Assembly (NCBI GenBank): GCA_949292245.1
Contig: CASEYV010000001.1
Coordinates: 247,313 to 283,511, forward strand
Reading direction: 5' to 3'
From: an uncultured bacterium
Lineage (GTDB): Bacteria; Bacillota_I; Bacilli_A; RF39; UBA660
DNA length: 36,199 nt
Positions 23,184-32,827 of this stretch are shown here, piece by piece (within the stretch, counting starts at the first letter, position 1; each line of letters opens with the position of its first letter). The notes below the pieces were generated by a model. It ran no database searches. It saw nothing but the letters and a program-made list of their open reading frames with translations, and was not told where the DNA came from. The position numbers were made by a program, and so were the translations under genes.

Positions 23184-25318
23184 TGACTTTATATTTCGGA
23201 AATGATGAAGTTTCACAAAAAGTTTTATTAAGTACTGTTGGTTCAAATTTACCAGAAATTACAACAGAAACAAGTGGAAAAATTTTAAGTAATAATGGAA
23301 CTGAATTGGAATGGGTTGATAAACCATCAGGAAAAATTATTGGTTCTTTTGGTTATACATTAGATGAAGTAGCCCCAGATGGTTGCGTATTTTGTGATGG
23401 TAGTGAATATGAAAAAGCTAAATTTCCTGATTTTTATCAAAGTTTAGTTGACAATAAAAGAAAATCAGTTGATTATGCAACATTTAATTCTTCTGTATCG
23501 ACAAATGGAAGTTGTGGTTTTTTTGGGTTAGAAAGTACTGCAATTACATTATATGCTTGGGAAGATAGAGATTATATTATATATACTAAAAGTGAAAATC
23601 CATTAGTCGGAGATAGTATTTTTGATAATGTAGGAAATAAAAGAGGAACTATAACTGTTTATGATGGTGGTCAATATATAGAAGATGTTAATTTTTCTTC
23701 TAATATTTCTTTATTAGCTCCAGAACCTGGAGTATATACTAGAAGTCAATCATCAGATATAACAATTAATGGAGAATATACAGGTAAATTTAAAGTTCCT
23801 ATGCTTAAAGATGTTTATTTAAAAGCTGGTCAAGAACCTGTTATTTTTGGAGGTGAAAGTTTACCAAATATTACTGGTGATTTTCAATGTAGAACAGGAA
23901 ATATAGCAAATGGAGCGTTTTCTAATACTAAATCTGGCGTGGGTCAAGCATATTGGGCAAATACCGATAATGATTCTCCATATAATGTTAGTTTTAATGC
24001 ATCTAATAGTTCGGAAATATATCAAGACGGAGCAAAAGTAAATCCTGATTATGTTGCTTATAAAGTTTTTGTTGTTATTTATAATGCTGAAACTGAAATT
24101 AGTGAATCACAAACATCAGAATTTTTAAATACTGTTAATGAAATTAATAATAAAATTGACAATTCAAAAACAAACTGTTTAACTAAAATTCCACAAGATA
24201 TTAAATTGGAATTATCTGAAGATGGAACATTAACATTAAAATCAGGTTCTAAAGTTTATATTCCAAATGGATTTGAAGAAGATGGTATAACAAGAAAATT
24301 TGATGAAATTATATTAGATACTAACTATTCAGGATTTTCTTGGATAGCAAGTACTGAATCACATTTAATATTTTATAATATAAATCAACAATTATTTGAT
24401 GGTGGTGCACTTAATAGAGCAGTATCAGCAGAAATATTTCCAGAATCTCCACAAAATGGAGATAGATGCTATAGAACAGATGAAAATAAAATTTATGTTT
24501 ATAGAACTAATGGTTGGGAAGAAGGAGAAACTTTACCTCTTGGTATTATAAAAGGGTCTGGTGAACTAGGTATAGTTAAATCAATCGACCAAATATTTAA
24601 TGGATTTGGTTATATAGGTAATACTCTTTTTACATTACCTGGAATTGAAGGCTTAATTCCTAATGGATATAATGAAGATGGTAGTTTAAATAATATTAAG
24701 TCTGTAACTAGTAATGTTGTACTTTATAATAGTCATGCAAGTCTAAATAATTGGCCTGTAATTTTAAAAAATGACAGTACTATGTATCCGTTATCCGATT
24801 ATTTAGAAGCAGACACATATCCTTACCAACCTGCAACGGGTAAATGGTATTCTTACTATTCGAAAAAAGATAATAAAATATATCAATCTGATAATGGAAG
24901 TGTGTGGATTCAATCATATGGGTATATTATGGGAAAACTATCGACAGACACTAGCTTTAAAATAACCTCATTCCAACCTAAGCTCCCATTCCAATCTGTT
25001 GATAGAAATGATACAGAATGGGCAAGTATAGCTGGAAAACCAAGTAAAAAATATGTCAATATTAATTTAACAGCTTCTGGAACAAAATTAATAATGCCTG
25101 ATAATGGATTTATATATTGTACAGTAGATTCGGGGGCTGGTTCAAGATTAGCAATGTATGATTCAGATTTCCCTTATAGAAATATTTTTCAAATTCCAAA
25201 TACTGATGCTGGTCGTATTGGTGGTGGATTATTAGTTAAAAAAGGAGATAGTATAACAATAGATTATAGTGGAACAATTGTAAATTGTATTTTTACATAT
25301 GATGAAGGTTCTAAATAA
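23183..25318 (+). CDS. Tail fibre with collar-like domain and carbohydrate-binding-type end, 711 aa
   Basis: Residues 1-45 resemble the N-terminus of the 434-aa fibre further on (GKILSNNGTELEWV). A collar-like domain spans about 47-303, beginning KIIGSFGYTLDEVAPDGCVF and ending with a PDYVAYKVFVVIYN strand. It has an unusually long insert. From about residue 331 comes the module NCLTKIPQDIKLEL with GSKVYIPNG, later SIDQIFNGFGYIGNT and LIPNGYNEDGSLNNI, which recurs in the next fibre genes. The last 130 residues form a separate beta-rich tip. Probable host-surface binding. ATG overlaps the previous stop (TAATG). Confidence 0.85.
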   Translation: MTLYFGNDEVSQKVLLSTVGSNLPEITTETSGKILSNNGTELEWVDKPSGKIIGSFGYTLDEVAPDGCVFCDGSEYEKAKFPDFYQSLVDNKRKSVDYATFNSSVSTNGSCGFFGLESTAITLYAWEDRDYIIYTKSENPLVGDSIFDNVGNKRGTITVYDGGQYIEDVNFSSNISLLAPEPGVYTRSQSSDITINGEYTGKFKVPMLKDVYLKAGQEPVIFGGESLPNITGDFQCRTGNIANGAFSNTKSGVGQAYWANTDNDSPYNVSFNASNSSEIYQDGAKVNPDYVAYKVFVVIYNAETEISESQTSEFLNTVNEINNKIDNSKTNCLTKIPQDIKLELSEDGTLTLKSGSKVYIPNGFEEDGITRKFDEIILDTNYSGFSWIASTESHLIFYNINQQLFDGGALNRAVSAEIFPESPQNGDRCYRTDENKIYVYRTNGWEEGETLPLGIIKGSGELGIVKSIDQIFNGFGYIGNTLFTLPGIEGLIPNGYNEDGSLNNIKSVTSNVVLYNSHASLNNWPVILKNDSTMYPLSDYLEADTYPYQPATGKWYSYYSKKDNKIYQSDNGSVWIQSYGYIMGKLSTDTSFKITSFQPKLPFQSVDRNDTEWASIAGKPSKKYVNINLTASGTKLIMPDNGFIYCTVDSGAGSRLAMYDSDFPYRNIFQIPNTDAGRIGGGLLVKKGDSITIDYSGTIVNCIFTYDEGSK

Positions 25319-25329
25319 AATAATAATTA

Positions 25330-25344
25330 TATAAATATTATTAT
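25330..25344 (+). promoter_or_regulatory. T4-late-like promoter motif before the 132-aa gene
   Basis: TATAAATATTATTAT, 21 bases before ATG 25366. It sits at the centre of an AT-only inverted repeat (25319-25327 with 25337-25344). Confidence 0.5.
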
Positions 25345-25365
25345 AATATTTAAAAAGGAAAAAAT

Positions 25366-25764
25366 ATGTTTTTAGGTTATCAAATAAATCAAAATGGTGA
25401 AGAATTTATTGCTAGTGCAAGAGAAAATCGTGAAGATTTAGAAAATAATATCTTTATGAAATTTACTAAAATTGAAGAAGTTAATGATGATGTTGAATTA
25501 GTTTCTGGAAAATATTATGTTGGTAAAGAAAAAATAAAAGAAGCTCAATCTGAAGCTATGAGAAAAATTAGAGATTCTTATTTAGTTCAATATGTAGATT
25601 CAGTTGTTTCTAATCCATTAAGATGGGCAGATATGTCAGCAGAAGAACAACAAGATTATAAAGATTATAGACAATATCTTTTAAATGTTCCTCAATCAGA
25701 AAACTTTCCAGGTTTTGAAATTTTAACTTTTGATGTTTGGAAAAAAGAAGCAAAAGGAAATTAA
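25366..25764 (+). CDS. Probable tail-fibre assembly chaperone, 132 aa
   Basis: Residues 1-60 open with MFLGYQINQNGEEFIA and short strands. Residues 65-130 are a helical region, KIRDSYLVQYVDSVVSNPLRWADMS followed by QQDYKDYRQYLLNVPQSENFPG and FDVWK. This pattern (R-x-x-L, W-x-x-M, Y-R-x-L, F-P) is that of phage tail-fibre assembly/Tfa-type C-terminal domains. It stands between fibre genes, as such chaperones usually do. AAAAAGGA precedes the ATG. It has its own late-like promoter motif. Confidence 0.7.
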   Translation: MFLGYQINQNGEEFIASARENREDLENNIFMKFTKIEEVNDDVELVSGKYYVGKEKIKEAQSEAMRKIRDSYLVQYVDSVVSNPLRWADMSAEEQQDYKDYRQYLLNVPQSENFPGFEILTFDVWKKEAKGN

Positions 25765-25799
25765 TTTTAATCATTTTAATAATTTTAAGTAATAATTAT

Positions 25800-25843
25800 A
25801 ATCCTTTTAAATGAATAAATATTTTTATAAGTTTAAAAGGATT
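25800..25843 (+). promoter_or_regulatory. Long hairpin spanning late-like promoter and ribosome binding site
   Basis: Twelve-base perfect arms (AATCCTTTTAAA at 25800-25811 and its complement at 25832-25843) are followed by a T-rich run. The loop contains AATAAATATTTTTAT, and the right arm contains the AAAAGG binding site of the gene at 25850. It may end upstream transcripts and hide the site in read-through RNA, while RNA started inside the loop would lack the left arm. This is inference. Confidence 0.5.
25814..25828 (+). promoter_or_regulatory. Late-like promoter motif before the 434-aa fibre gene
   Basis: AATAAATATTTTTAT, 21 bases before ATG 25850, inside the hairpin loop described above. 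The longer context AATAAATA-Y-TTTTATAAG is shared with 14171. Confidence 0.5.
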
Positions 25844-25849
25844 TTTATT

Positions 25850-27154
25850 ATGGCAAAAACAAGTGTCGATATACCTCAATTAAAATTTAATAAAATGAGT
25901 ACAGCTAAATATGAAGAATTAAAATTAGCTGGACAATTAAATGATAATGAATTTTATATTACTCCTGATGATAGTACACTTCCAGAAGTAAATGAATCAA
26001 CAAATGATTTTGTATTATCAAATAATGGTACTGATTTAAATTGGGTTCAAGAAACAGAATATACAAAAAATAGAATTGATTCAAAATTAGATGATAATAT
26101 TAGAACAAATTGTATCACTAAAATTCCACAAGACATTCATTTAGAACTTAATGATGGAACTCTTACACTTAAAGCAGGTAGTAAAGTGTATATACCAAAT
26201 GGTGTAGGTGTGTTTGATGAATATATATTTTCATCCGATTTAATCAGAACAAAAGAATCTAGTTTATATGATATTCCCATGGTAATTTTATTATATAGAC
26301 AAGATATTAATTTTATTGATTTTTTTCCTCTTTCGAGAGTTTATAGTGGAAATACTGAACCTGATACAAGTACATATGACATTTGGTTTGATACTTTAAA
26401 TAATAAAATAAAAACCAACTTGGATACAGTTTGGACAGAAACAAATACTTCTTTACCTTTTGCAATAGGAACGGTTTCTAGTACTTCAGGATTTGTTTCA
26501 ATCGACCAAGTATTTAACGGCTTTGGATATATAGGTAGCACAATATTTGCTTTACCTGGAGTTGAAGGATTAATTCCAAACGGTAGAAATACTGATGGTA
26601 GTTTAAATAATATTAAATTCACGACATCTAATGTAGTTACTCGTTCAGATATGGGTAATGATAAAAATCTTTCATTTGCATTAAATATAGAGGGATATTT
26701 TAATTACGGAAATTATAATATTAATGGTGATAATTATTTGATTTCAGGATACGGAAGCAATTTAAAGGAATTTGTATGTGGAACTTATCAAACAGATTCT
26801 ACTGGTCGTATTATCAATTTAAACTATAAAAATGTATTTCAGTTAATTGATAAAAATAATGGTTTGACATTTCCACAATATGATAAAACAGAAACAATTA
26901 CTTTTACATCAAATCAATCATATGTAATTCCATATGATTGTGAATTGTTTTTTTGTCAATCAACAAATAGTGACGGCGGAAATATTAAATTAAGATATGG
27001 AGATGCACAAGGTCCAATAATATTTTATTGTGGGTCATCAACTTTTATGAGTGTTAGTTCTGATAGAATATATTTAAAAAAAGGTACACGAGTATATTGT
27101 GAAAATTTTAATGGGACTTCTTGGTTTGCAACAAATATAACTCCGTTAGGATAA
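25850..27154 (+). CDS. Tail fibre, 434 aa
   Basis: The start is placed at ATG 25850 (MAKTSVDIPQLKF), with AAAAGG 9 bases upstream. A frame from 25811 would add 13 residues translated from the promoter. The opening (FNKMSTAKYEELKLAGQLND) and VLSNNGTDLNWV resemble fibre N-termini that attach to the virion. From residue 86 the recurring module NCITKIPQDIHLEL, GSKVYIPNG, SIDQVFNGFGYIGST and LIPNGRNTDGSLNNI appears. The last 130 residues are a distinct beta-rich tip with SDGGNIKLRYGD. Probable adhesin. Confidence 0.8.
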   Translation: MAKTSVDIPQLKFNKMSTAKYEELKLAGQLNDNEFYITPDDSTLPEVNESTNDFVLSNNGTDLNWVQETEYTKNRIDSKLDDNIRTNCITKIPQDIHLELNDGTLTLKAGSKVYIPNGVGVFDEYIFSSDLIRTKESSLYDIPMVILLYRQDINFIDFFPLSRVYSGNTEPDTSTYDIWFDTLNNKIKTNLDTVWTETNTSLPFAIGTVSSTSGFVSIDQVFNGFGYIGSTIFALPGVEGLIPNGRNTDGSLNNIKFTTSNVVTRSDMGNDKNLSFALNIEGYFNYGNYNINGDNYLISGYGSNLKEFVCGTYQTDSTGRIINLNYKNVFQLIDKNNGLTFPQYDKTETITFTSNQSYVIPYDCELFFCQSTNSDGGNIKLRYGDAQGPIIFYCGSSTFMSVSSDRIYLKKGTRVYCENFNGTSWFATNITPLG

Positions 27155-27169
27155 TTAAAAAGGAATAAA

Positions 27170-28135
27170 ATGTTAGATACAAGTAAAATACCTACAAAAA
27201 GAGTCGATGGATATTATACACATATAACAAATTGTATTACAAAAATTCCACAAAATATTAAATTGGAATTAGTTAATGGAACTTTAACATTAAAAGCTGG
27301 TAGTAAAGTTTATATACCTAATGGTGATAACATATTTAATCCATTAACAACAAATTCAGATATTGACTTGACACTTTCTTTGCAAGCAAGCACGTCGTAT
27401 TTTTTATTTGCTACTGCTGGTACAAATGGTTTGTCAGCTAATGGGGTATATCGTCAAACAATATCAAATACCTCATCAGGCTCATCTGTTCCTACTGGTG
27501 GTGTTTTTTATGATACTACAAATAATAAAATAACAGCAGTAACTGGTGGAGTCCAAGAAACAACACTTATGTCTTTCCCAGTATGTGTATTTACAACAGA
27601 CACTAATGGACAAATAATTTCAATCGACCAAATTTTTAATGGTTTTGGTTATATTGGAAATATCATATTTGTATTACCTGGTGTTGAAGGTATAATTCCA
27701 AATGGTTTTAATGAAGATGGTTCAATAAAAAATATTCATTGTCAAATTGAAGAAGTTCAAACAAAGCAAATAATAAATGATTGGAATAATCATTGGTATG
27801 TTCATTTAATGGGAGAAAATTCAATAGAATATCATCCTTGGGAATTATATTATAATCAAGTTGATAAACCAATGTCAGTTGGACAAACAGCATTTTGGTA
27901 TAATCCTAATGAAAAAATAGTTCAATCAACAGATGATTATGGAACAACTTGGAATACTGCAAAACAAGTAACACCATTTTTAGAAGTATTTCAAAATGAA
28001 GAAACTATTACATCTATAAAACCAATAAATGTTTATGAAAATATAACTTCAAAAACAGTTGAAAATAAATTTAAAGTAGTAAGTGAATTACCATCTTTTC
28101 CAGAAGTTGGAGTATTTTATTTTGTAAAGGAATAA
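27170..28135 (+). CDS. Tail fibre, 321 aa
   Basis: A shorter fibre that begins almost directly with the recurring module: MLDTSKIPTKRVDG, then NCITKIPQNIKLEL (about 21-34), GSKVYIPNG, and later SIDQIFNGFGYIGNI and IIPNGFNEDGSIKNI. The C-terminus has EYHPWELYYNQVDKP and FWYNPNEKIVQSTDD, a segment that recurs in the 1375-aa neighbour (YYNQVEQP, LWYNPKTNKMFYY). AAAAAGGAATAAA precedes the ATG. It lies 15 bases after the previous gene and 3 before the next, so it is in one operon. Confidence 0.8.
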   Translation: MLDTSKIPTKRVDGYYTHITNCITKIPQNIKLELVNGTLTLKAGSKVYIPNGDNIFNPLTTNSDIDLTLSLQASTSYFLFATAGTNGLSANGVYRQTISNTSSGSSVPTGGVFYDTTNNKITAVTGGVQETTLMSFPVCVFTTDTNGQIISIDQIFNGFGYIGNIIFVLPGVEGIIPNGFNEDGSIKNIHCQIEEVQTKQIINDWNNHWYVHLMGENSIEYHPWELYYNQVDKPMSVGQTAFWYNPNEKIVQSTDDYGTTWNTAKQVTPFLEVFQNEETITSIKPINVYENITSKTVENKFKVVSELPSFPEVGVFYFVKE

Positions 28136-28138
28136 TTA

Positions 28139-31100
28139 ATGTCATTAATCTATGGTACTGGTAAATCAAATAGTTTAATACACATACCAGAAGATATTAA
28201 AGTAGAAACTAATCCAACTGGTGTTAGGGTTAAAGGAACAGGAACTACTTTTAATAATGGAGTTGTATCAAATTTTTCTCTTGGAAATTATTTAATATTA
28301 GAAAAAAATTTTAATTTTGTTTCCAAACCTTGGGAAATGGTTATTAAATGTTCTTTTACCACGTTTAATGATAGAATTCGTTTGGTCGGTAGTTTAAATA
28401 AAGTTGCATTATTTGTTTTGGGTTTTGTTAATACAACTGGAATATTATGCTTGTGGGCTTCATCTAATGGAACATCTTGGAATATTGCTGGTCAAATTGC
28501 TTCAAAAACTCCTTTGCAATTAAATACCGAATATTATATAAAAATAGCTTGGTCAGGAACAGCTTATACTGTTGATTATAGTACTAATAATATAGATTAT
28601 ATTAATTTAATTACTGTTAATTCATCTGTAGCATTAATTGATGATTCTACTTTCTGTTTAGGAACAAATTATGACGGAACACAATATTTTAATGGAAGTA
28701 TTGATTTAAATGAGTGTTATATTAAAAATGGTAATAATATAGTTTGGCATGGTGGTAATGGTAAATTTATTCTTAAACAAGGCTCTAAAGTTTGGTATCC
28801 AGATGGATTAGATGAAGAAGGTAATAAAAAATTTAATTATTTAATTGTTGAAAAAGACATAGAGTCTAATCATTCTCTTACAAATGATTGGACAGGTCAT
28901 ATTTTACTTTTGATAGATGGTAAAACATTATATGTTGGAAGTAATGTTGAATCTGGTGAAACATCATCTGAAACAGCTTTAAGATTTTATAATGTAGTTG
29001 AAAATAAATTTATTGATTTAGCTGAATCTAATAAAGATTTATGCTTACCTATTGCTTATGTTAATAGTAGTTCACATGGTATATCATATATTCATAATAT
29101 ATTTAATGGTTGTGGCTTTGTTGGAAAAGAAGCATATATTTTACCAAATGTTAAAGGATTAATTCCGAATGGTTTTAATGAAGATGGAACATGTAAAAAT
29201 ATAGCTACTACTATAACAGATGTTAGAACATATAGTTGCATTGCTAGTCATGAATTAACTATGGGAAATGACTATGCTTCGCAAGGAAATATGGAATATA
29301 ATAAATCAACTAATTATATGATTAAAACAACAATAAATCCAAATGATATTAGATATGAAATCCCAATAGCTAAAATGACAATGAATGCAGAAAAAACATT
29401 AGTAACAGCTATGGAATCATATCCTTTAAGAAATTATAATAATTCATATCATAATATAAATGAAATATATTACAGTGTTGGTCAATCAAATTGTGTAACA
29501 CATATTGATAATGATATAAAAGTAGAAATAAATCCTATGAATGTGTCATTTGTTGGAACCCCAACTGTTAGTAATGGTATAGCTTCAGGATTTTCAACAA
29601 CAAGTAGATTGGATTTTAATGGGACAAAAATTGTTTCAGAAAATGATTTAAAATCTTTTGAAGTTAGAGTTAAAATTAATAGTGGTTCATTAGCAACAAC
29701 AAATGGAAGAATAATAAATGCTTCTGGTGGAACAGATTCTAAATTAGGTTTTTATATAGAAATTAGTTCAAATCATATTGTTCTTGCTTTTTATAATGGT
29801 ACTTTACCTTATTTTAATTGTTTTGCTTTATTAAATCCATCTCCAAATACTGATTATTATTTAAAATGGGAATATGATGGAACAAATATTAAAGGTTATA
29901 ATTCAACTGATGGAATAACTTATAATTTAGTTGATGATGTTACACCACCTTATAAATTATATTTTAATACAACATCATTTGGTATTGGAAATAGACCTGC
30001 AGATATGTTAGCGGTGTGTGTTTTCAATGGTTCTATTGATTTAAATAATTCTTATATTGTTATAAATGATGAAATGTGGTGGAAAGGTGGCGATGGTTCA
30101 ATAACATTAAAAGCTGGTTCTAAAATTTATAATCCAAATGGTGATTTTAATATCTTGAATAATGATATTAAAATGGTTAATTATAATTCATCATCTTCAC
30201 AATTAATATGTTGTGTTGGTTATAATGAAGATGGAACAATTAGCAATGGAATGGCTGTTACAGATAATAGTAAATGTATAATTTCTGATTCTGAACCTGT
30301 ATGGAGTGATATTACACCAAGAAGATTTTGGTTTGATACATTAAATAAAAAACTTTATACATATGCCCCATCTTCTTCAGAAAAATCGTTTGAATGTTCA
30401 TTACCATTTGCCTGTGTAACATCAGAATCAGGTAAAAGTATTACTTCTATTAAAAATATATTTAATGGTTTTGGATATATTGGAAAATTACAATATGTTT
30501 TACCTAATGTTAGATATTCAATTCCTAATGGATTTAATGAAGACAGTACTTATAAAGTAATTAATAAAGAAATTAAAAATATAGTTTATTATTTTGATAG
30601 TGTTGATATTACAGGAACATGGAATAAAGTAATGCAATTAGATGATAATTGTTCTTATACAGCTTCTAATGTATATTATAATCAAGTAGAACAACCATCT
30701 TTTACAGAAGAAAGTTCTCAATTATGGTATAACCCAAAAACAAATAAAATGTTTTATTACAGAAATTCTTCTTTAAATGAATATCGCAATTATGCTAAAA
30801 TGAATGATTATACTATAACTGATGGATTTATAACTTCTTGGACTCCTGCTGCTGTTATTAATAAAAATGAAACAGCTAAAATTAAAGAAGTTTATTATGG
30901 AGTTGGTAAATCAAATTGTTTAACACATATTCCAGAAGATGTTAAATATAAACTTGACCCATTATACATTAATATGGTTGGTGTTCCATCTATTGAAATG
31001 GGAGTGGCTTCTAATTTTTCAACAACAAATTATATAACTTTACCTAATGAAATAGAATTGGGAAATAATTATGAAATTGCTACAAAATTTACAATAGGAG

Positions 31101-32266
31101 AGTATGCTCAAGGTGATAGCGAATATCAATTATTAATTAGAGCAACTAAACAATATCTTTTCGCATTAGCTGTTCATCATGTTGATGGAAAATATTATTT
31201 ACATACAAATACAGGTAATTTAACAGAATGGAATGCTATGAAAGATAGTACAACAGAATTAGTTGTTGGACAAGAATATTATGTTAAAGTTGTATTTGAA
31301 AATAATATAAGAAATGTTTATTTGTCAACTGATAATATAGAATATAATTTAGAATATAGCGTTGAAGATACTAATAATATTGTTTCATCAAGTTATAGTT
31401 TTGGTGTAGCAATAGAAGCCAATAATGCTATTGCTCAAATACATAAAGGTAAAATTGATTTATCTCAAACATATTTTAAATCCAATAATCAAGTTCTTTG
31501 GAAAGGAGCAACAGGTAGTATAACTGTATTAAAAGGTTCCAAAATTTGGTATCCAGATGGAACATATGAAATATTGGATTCCGATGTTGTTCATGGAACA
31601 TATTTTAACGTACCGAATTTATTAACATTTTGTTATAATACACAACATAAAACTATTGGTGGTTCTACTTGGAATAATACATATTGCGGTAATACTGCTC
31701 CAGCTTCTCCAGCTAATAATCAATATTGGTTAAATTTAACTGATAAAAAAATGAGAAGATATACAGGAACTAATACTTGGACAGAAGGTTATTCTTTACC
31801 ATTATTTGTTTCTAAATCTTGCAATAGTATAGACCAAATATTTAATGGGATTGGTTATTTTGCCAATGTTCAATATACATTACCAAATATTAAATGTTCT
31901 TTTGCTGATGGATTTACAGAAGATAATTTATATAAAAGTATAGATTTTACACCAAGTCAAATTATATGGAATGAATATAATTATAAAGCTCCAAATCAAC
32001 AAGTGAATATAACATTAAATAATGGTTGTTGGAGAACAGCTAAGTCTGAAATTTCTGAAACAGAACCAGTAAAAGAAACATTTAAAATATGGTATAATCC
32101 AAAAACAAATTTAACCTATTATTTAGGTGATAATGTAGCTTCAAATTGGCAACAAGTAAATTTATTTCAAATAGTTCAAAATATTAATACTGATGATACA
32201 TTTAAAGTTGTTGATATGACGGTAACACCAATTAAAAATACTAATTCAGTGATAAAAATTAAATAA
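28139..32266 (+). CDS. Giant adhesin/tail fibre with three tandem LamG-like modules, 1375 aa
   Basis: The protein consists of three related blocks of about 450 residues, starting near residues 1, 445 and 918. Each begins YGTGKSNSLIHIPEDIK or similar. A concanavalin/LamG-like beta domain follows, with an E-x-x-x-K-F/I strand, a YYLKWEYDG-like strand and an N-G-S/K-I-DL-x-x-x-Y-I end. Then come WKGG-x-G-x-I-x-LK-x-GSK-x-W/Y-PDG and IFNG-x-G-x-x-G plus a PNGFNEDG-like turn. LamG-like domains bind glycans or proteins. Cysteine is rare and no signal peptide is present, as expected of a virion protein. ATG follows the preceding stop by 3 bases with AAGGA upstream. A strong terminator follows. Confidence 0.85.
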   Translation: MSLIYGTGKSNSLIHIPEDIKVETNPTGVRVKGTGTTFNNGVVSNFSLGNYLILEKNFNFVSKPWEMVIKCSFTTFNDRIRLVGSLNKVALFVLGFVNTTGILCLWASSNGTSWNIAGQIASKTPLQLNTEYYIKIAWSGTAYTVDYSTNNIDYINLITVNSSVALIDDSTFCLGTNYDGTQYFNGSIDLNECYIKNGNNIVWHGGNGKFILKQGSKVWYPDGLDEEGNKKFNYLIVEKDIESNHSLTNDWTGHILLLIDGKTLYVGSNVESGETSSETALRFYNVVENKFIDLAESNKDLCLPIAYVNSSSHGISYIHNIFNGCGFVGKEAYILPNVKGLIPNGFNEDGTCKNIATTITDVRTYSCIASHELTMGNDYASQGNMEYNKSTNYMIKTTINPNDIRYEIPIAKMTMNAEKTLVTAMESYPLRNYNNSYHNINEIYYSVGQSNCVTHIDNDIKVEINPMNVSFVGTPTVSNGIASGFSTTSRLDFNGTKIVSENDLKSFEVRVKINSGSLATTNGRIINASGGTDSKLGFYIEISSNHIVLAFYNGTLPYFNCFALLNPSPNTDYYLKWEYDGTNIKGYNSTDGITYNLVDDVTPPYKLYFNTTSFGIGNRPADMLAVCVFNGSIDLNNSYIVINDEMWWKGGDGSITLKAGSKIYNPNGDFNILNNDIKMVNYNSSSSQLICCVGYNEDGTISNGMAVTDNSKCIISDSEPVWSDITPRRFWFDTLNKKLYTYAPSSSEKSFECSLPFACVTSESGKSITSIKNIFNGFGYIGKLQYVLPNVRYSIPNGFNEDSTYKVINKEIKNIVYYFDSVDITGTWNKVMQLDDNCSYTASNVYYNQVEQPSFTEESSQLWYNPKTNKMFYYRNSSLNEYRNYAKMNDYTITDGFITSWTPAAVINKNETAKIKEVYYGVGKSNCLTHIPEDVKYKLDPLYINMVGVPSIEMGVASNFSTTNYITLPNEIELGNNYEIATKFTIGEYAQGDSEYQLLIRATKQYLFALAVHHVDGKYYLHTNTGNLTEWNAMKDSTTELVVGQEYYVKVVFENNIRNVYLSTDNIEYNLEYSVEDTNNIVSSSYSFGVAIEANNAIAQIHKGKIDLSQTYFKSNNQVLWKGATGSITVLKGSKIWYPDGTYEILDSDVVHGTYFNVPNLLTFCYNTQHKTIGGSTWNNTYCGNTAPASPANNQYWLNLTDKKMRRYTGTNTWTEGYSLPLFVSKSCNSIDQIFNGIGYFANVQYTLPNIKCSFADGFTEDNLYKSIDFTPSQIIWNEYNYKAPNQQVNITLNNGCWRTAKSEISETEPVKETFKIWYNPKTNLTYYLGDNVASNWQQVNLFQIVQNINTDDTFKVVDMTVTPIKNTNSVIKIK

Positions 32267-32292
32267 ACCGCTTTAAAGCGGTTTATTTTTTA
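32265..32292. terminator. Bidirectional terminator between giant fibre and M15 peptidase
   Basis: AAACCGCTTTAAAGCGGTTT (32265-32284) is a perfect palindrome followed by ATTTTTT. The stop codons of the convergent genes lie at both edges, so it can serve both strands. Confidence 0.9.
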
Positions 32293-32751
32293 GAATCCTA
32301 ATTTAGTTCCTGATTTATTAATAGTTAAACATTGTTTTCTATTTTGAGATGGAGATACATAAGAAACATGAACCCATCCAGCGTTAATATCATTTTTAAT
32401 ATTATCTGTAAATTCTAAAATTAATTGGTCAAAATCCATGTTATCACGAATCCAACAAGCTAAATCATAATTTGACATACCTTTAATTTCAATATCTGCT
32501 GCTTGACCTTTACAATGTTGTGATGTTTTTGCACCACCTACTGCTTCATTTAATTGTTTACCACGATAGCAAGAATTAATAATTAAAGGTTTACCAAAAT
32601 GGTCACGAATTGGTTGTAAAACTTTTTCGCATAAAGTTTTCATATTATTATATTCTGCTTGTGATGGCATATTATCTAAATTTTTCTTTTTAGCGGTATC
32701 GGAATAAGTTAATTCCAATAAAGTAAAATTTTTGGTTATTTGATTTTCCAT
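32290..32751 (-). CDS. Peptidase M15-type peptidoglycan hydrolase (endolysin candidate), 153 aa
   Basis: The protein matches the M15 (M15_3-like) metallopeptidase plan: INSCYRG (about 58-64), then SQHCKGQAADIEI with zinc ligands H79 and D86, and WVHVSY with H128. Family enzymes cut peptide cross-links or stem peptides of peptidoglycan. Length is typical for a single catalytic domain without a cell-wall-binding module, and no signal peptide is seen, so release would need a holin. I chose the internal ATG at 32751 (MENQITKNF), which follows AAGGGAAAAAAAT. The upstream MSREKN would begin at 32769 and has no binding site. It could work in lysis or as a virion-associated entry enzyme; isolation between terminators and its own promoter favours lysis. 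Confidence 0.9.
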   Translation of the reverse strand: MENQITKNFTLLELTYSDTAKKKNLDNMPSQAEYNNMKTLCEKVLQPIRDHFGKPLIINSCYRGKQLNEAVGGAKTSQHCKGQAADIEIKGMSNYDLACWIRDNMDFDQLILEFTDNIKNDINAGWVHVSYVSPSQNRKQCLTINKSGTKLGF

Positions 32752-32762
32752 ATTTTTTTCCC

Positions 32763-32790
32763 TTGACAAATTATTTTATTATGGTATATA
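32763..32790 (+). promoter_or_regulatory. Sigma70-like promoter for the 32828 unit
   Basis: TTGACA (32763-32768), a 16-base spacer and TATATA (32785-32790) with an extended TG two bases before it. It points toward the gene at 32828 and lies in the upstream region of the divergent peptidase gene. Confidence 0.6.
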
Positions 32791-32797
32791 TTAACCA

Positions 32798-32805
32798 TAT
32801 TTATA
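32798..32805 (-). promoter_or_regulatory. T4-late-like box for the M15 peptidase
   Basis: TATAAATA on the minus strand, 46 bases before the peptidase ATG. It overlaps the leader of the divergent unit, so early (plus) and late (minus) transcription would start from opposite sides of the same short gap. Confidence 0.4.
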
Positions 32806-32827
32806 AATTTAGTGAAAGAATGAAATT

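Noticed and set aside
25811-25849. Longer N-termini for several genes (also at 1726, 14144, 16921, 20172 and 32769)
   Set aside because: The extra codons fall in promoter boxes or the previous gene. Better ribosome binding sites lie at the internal ATG codons used here.
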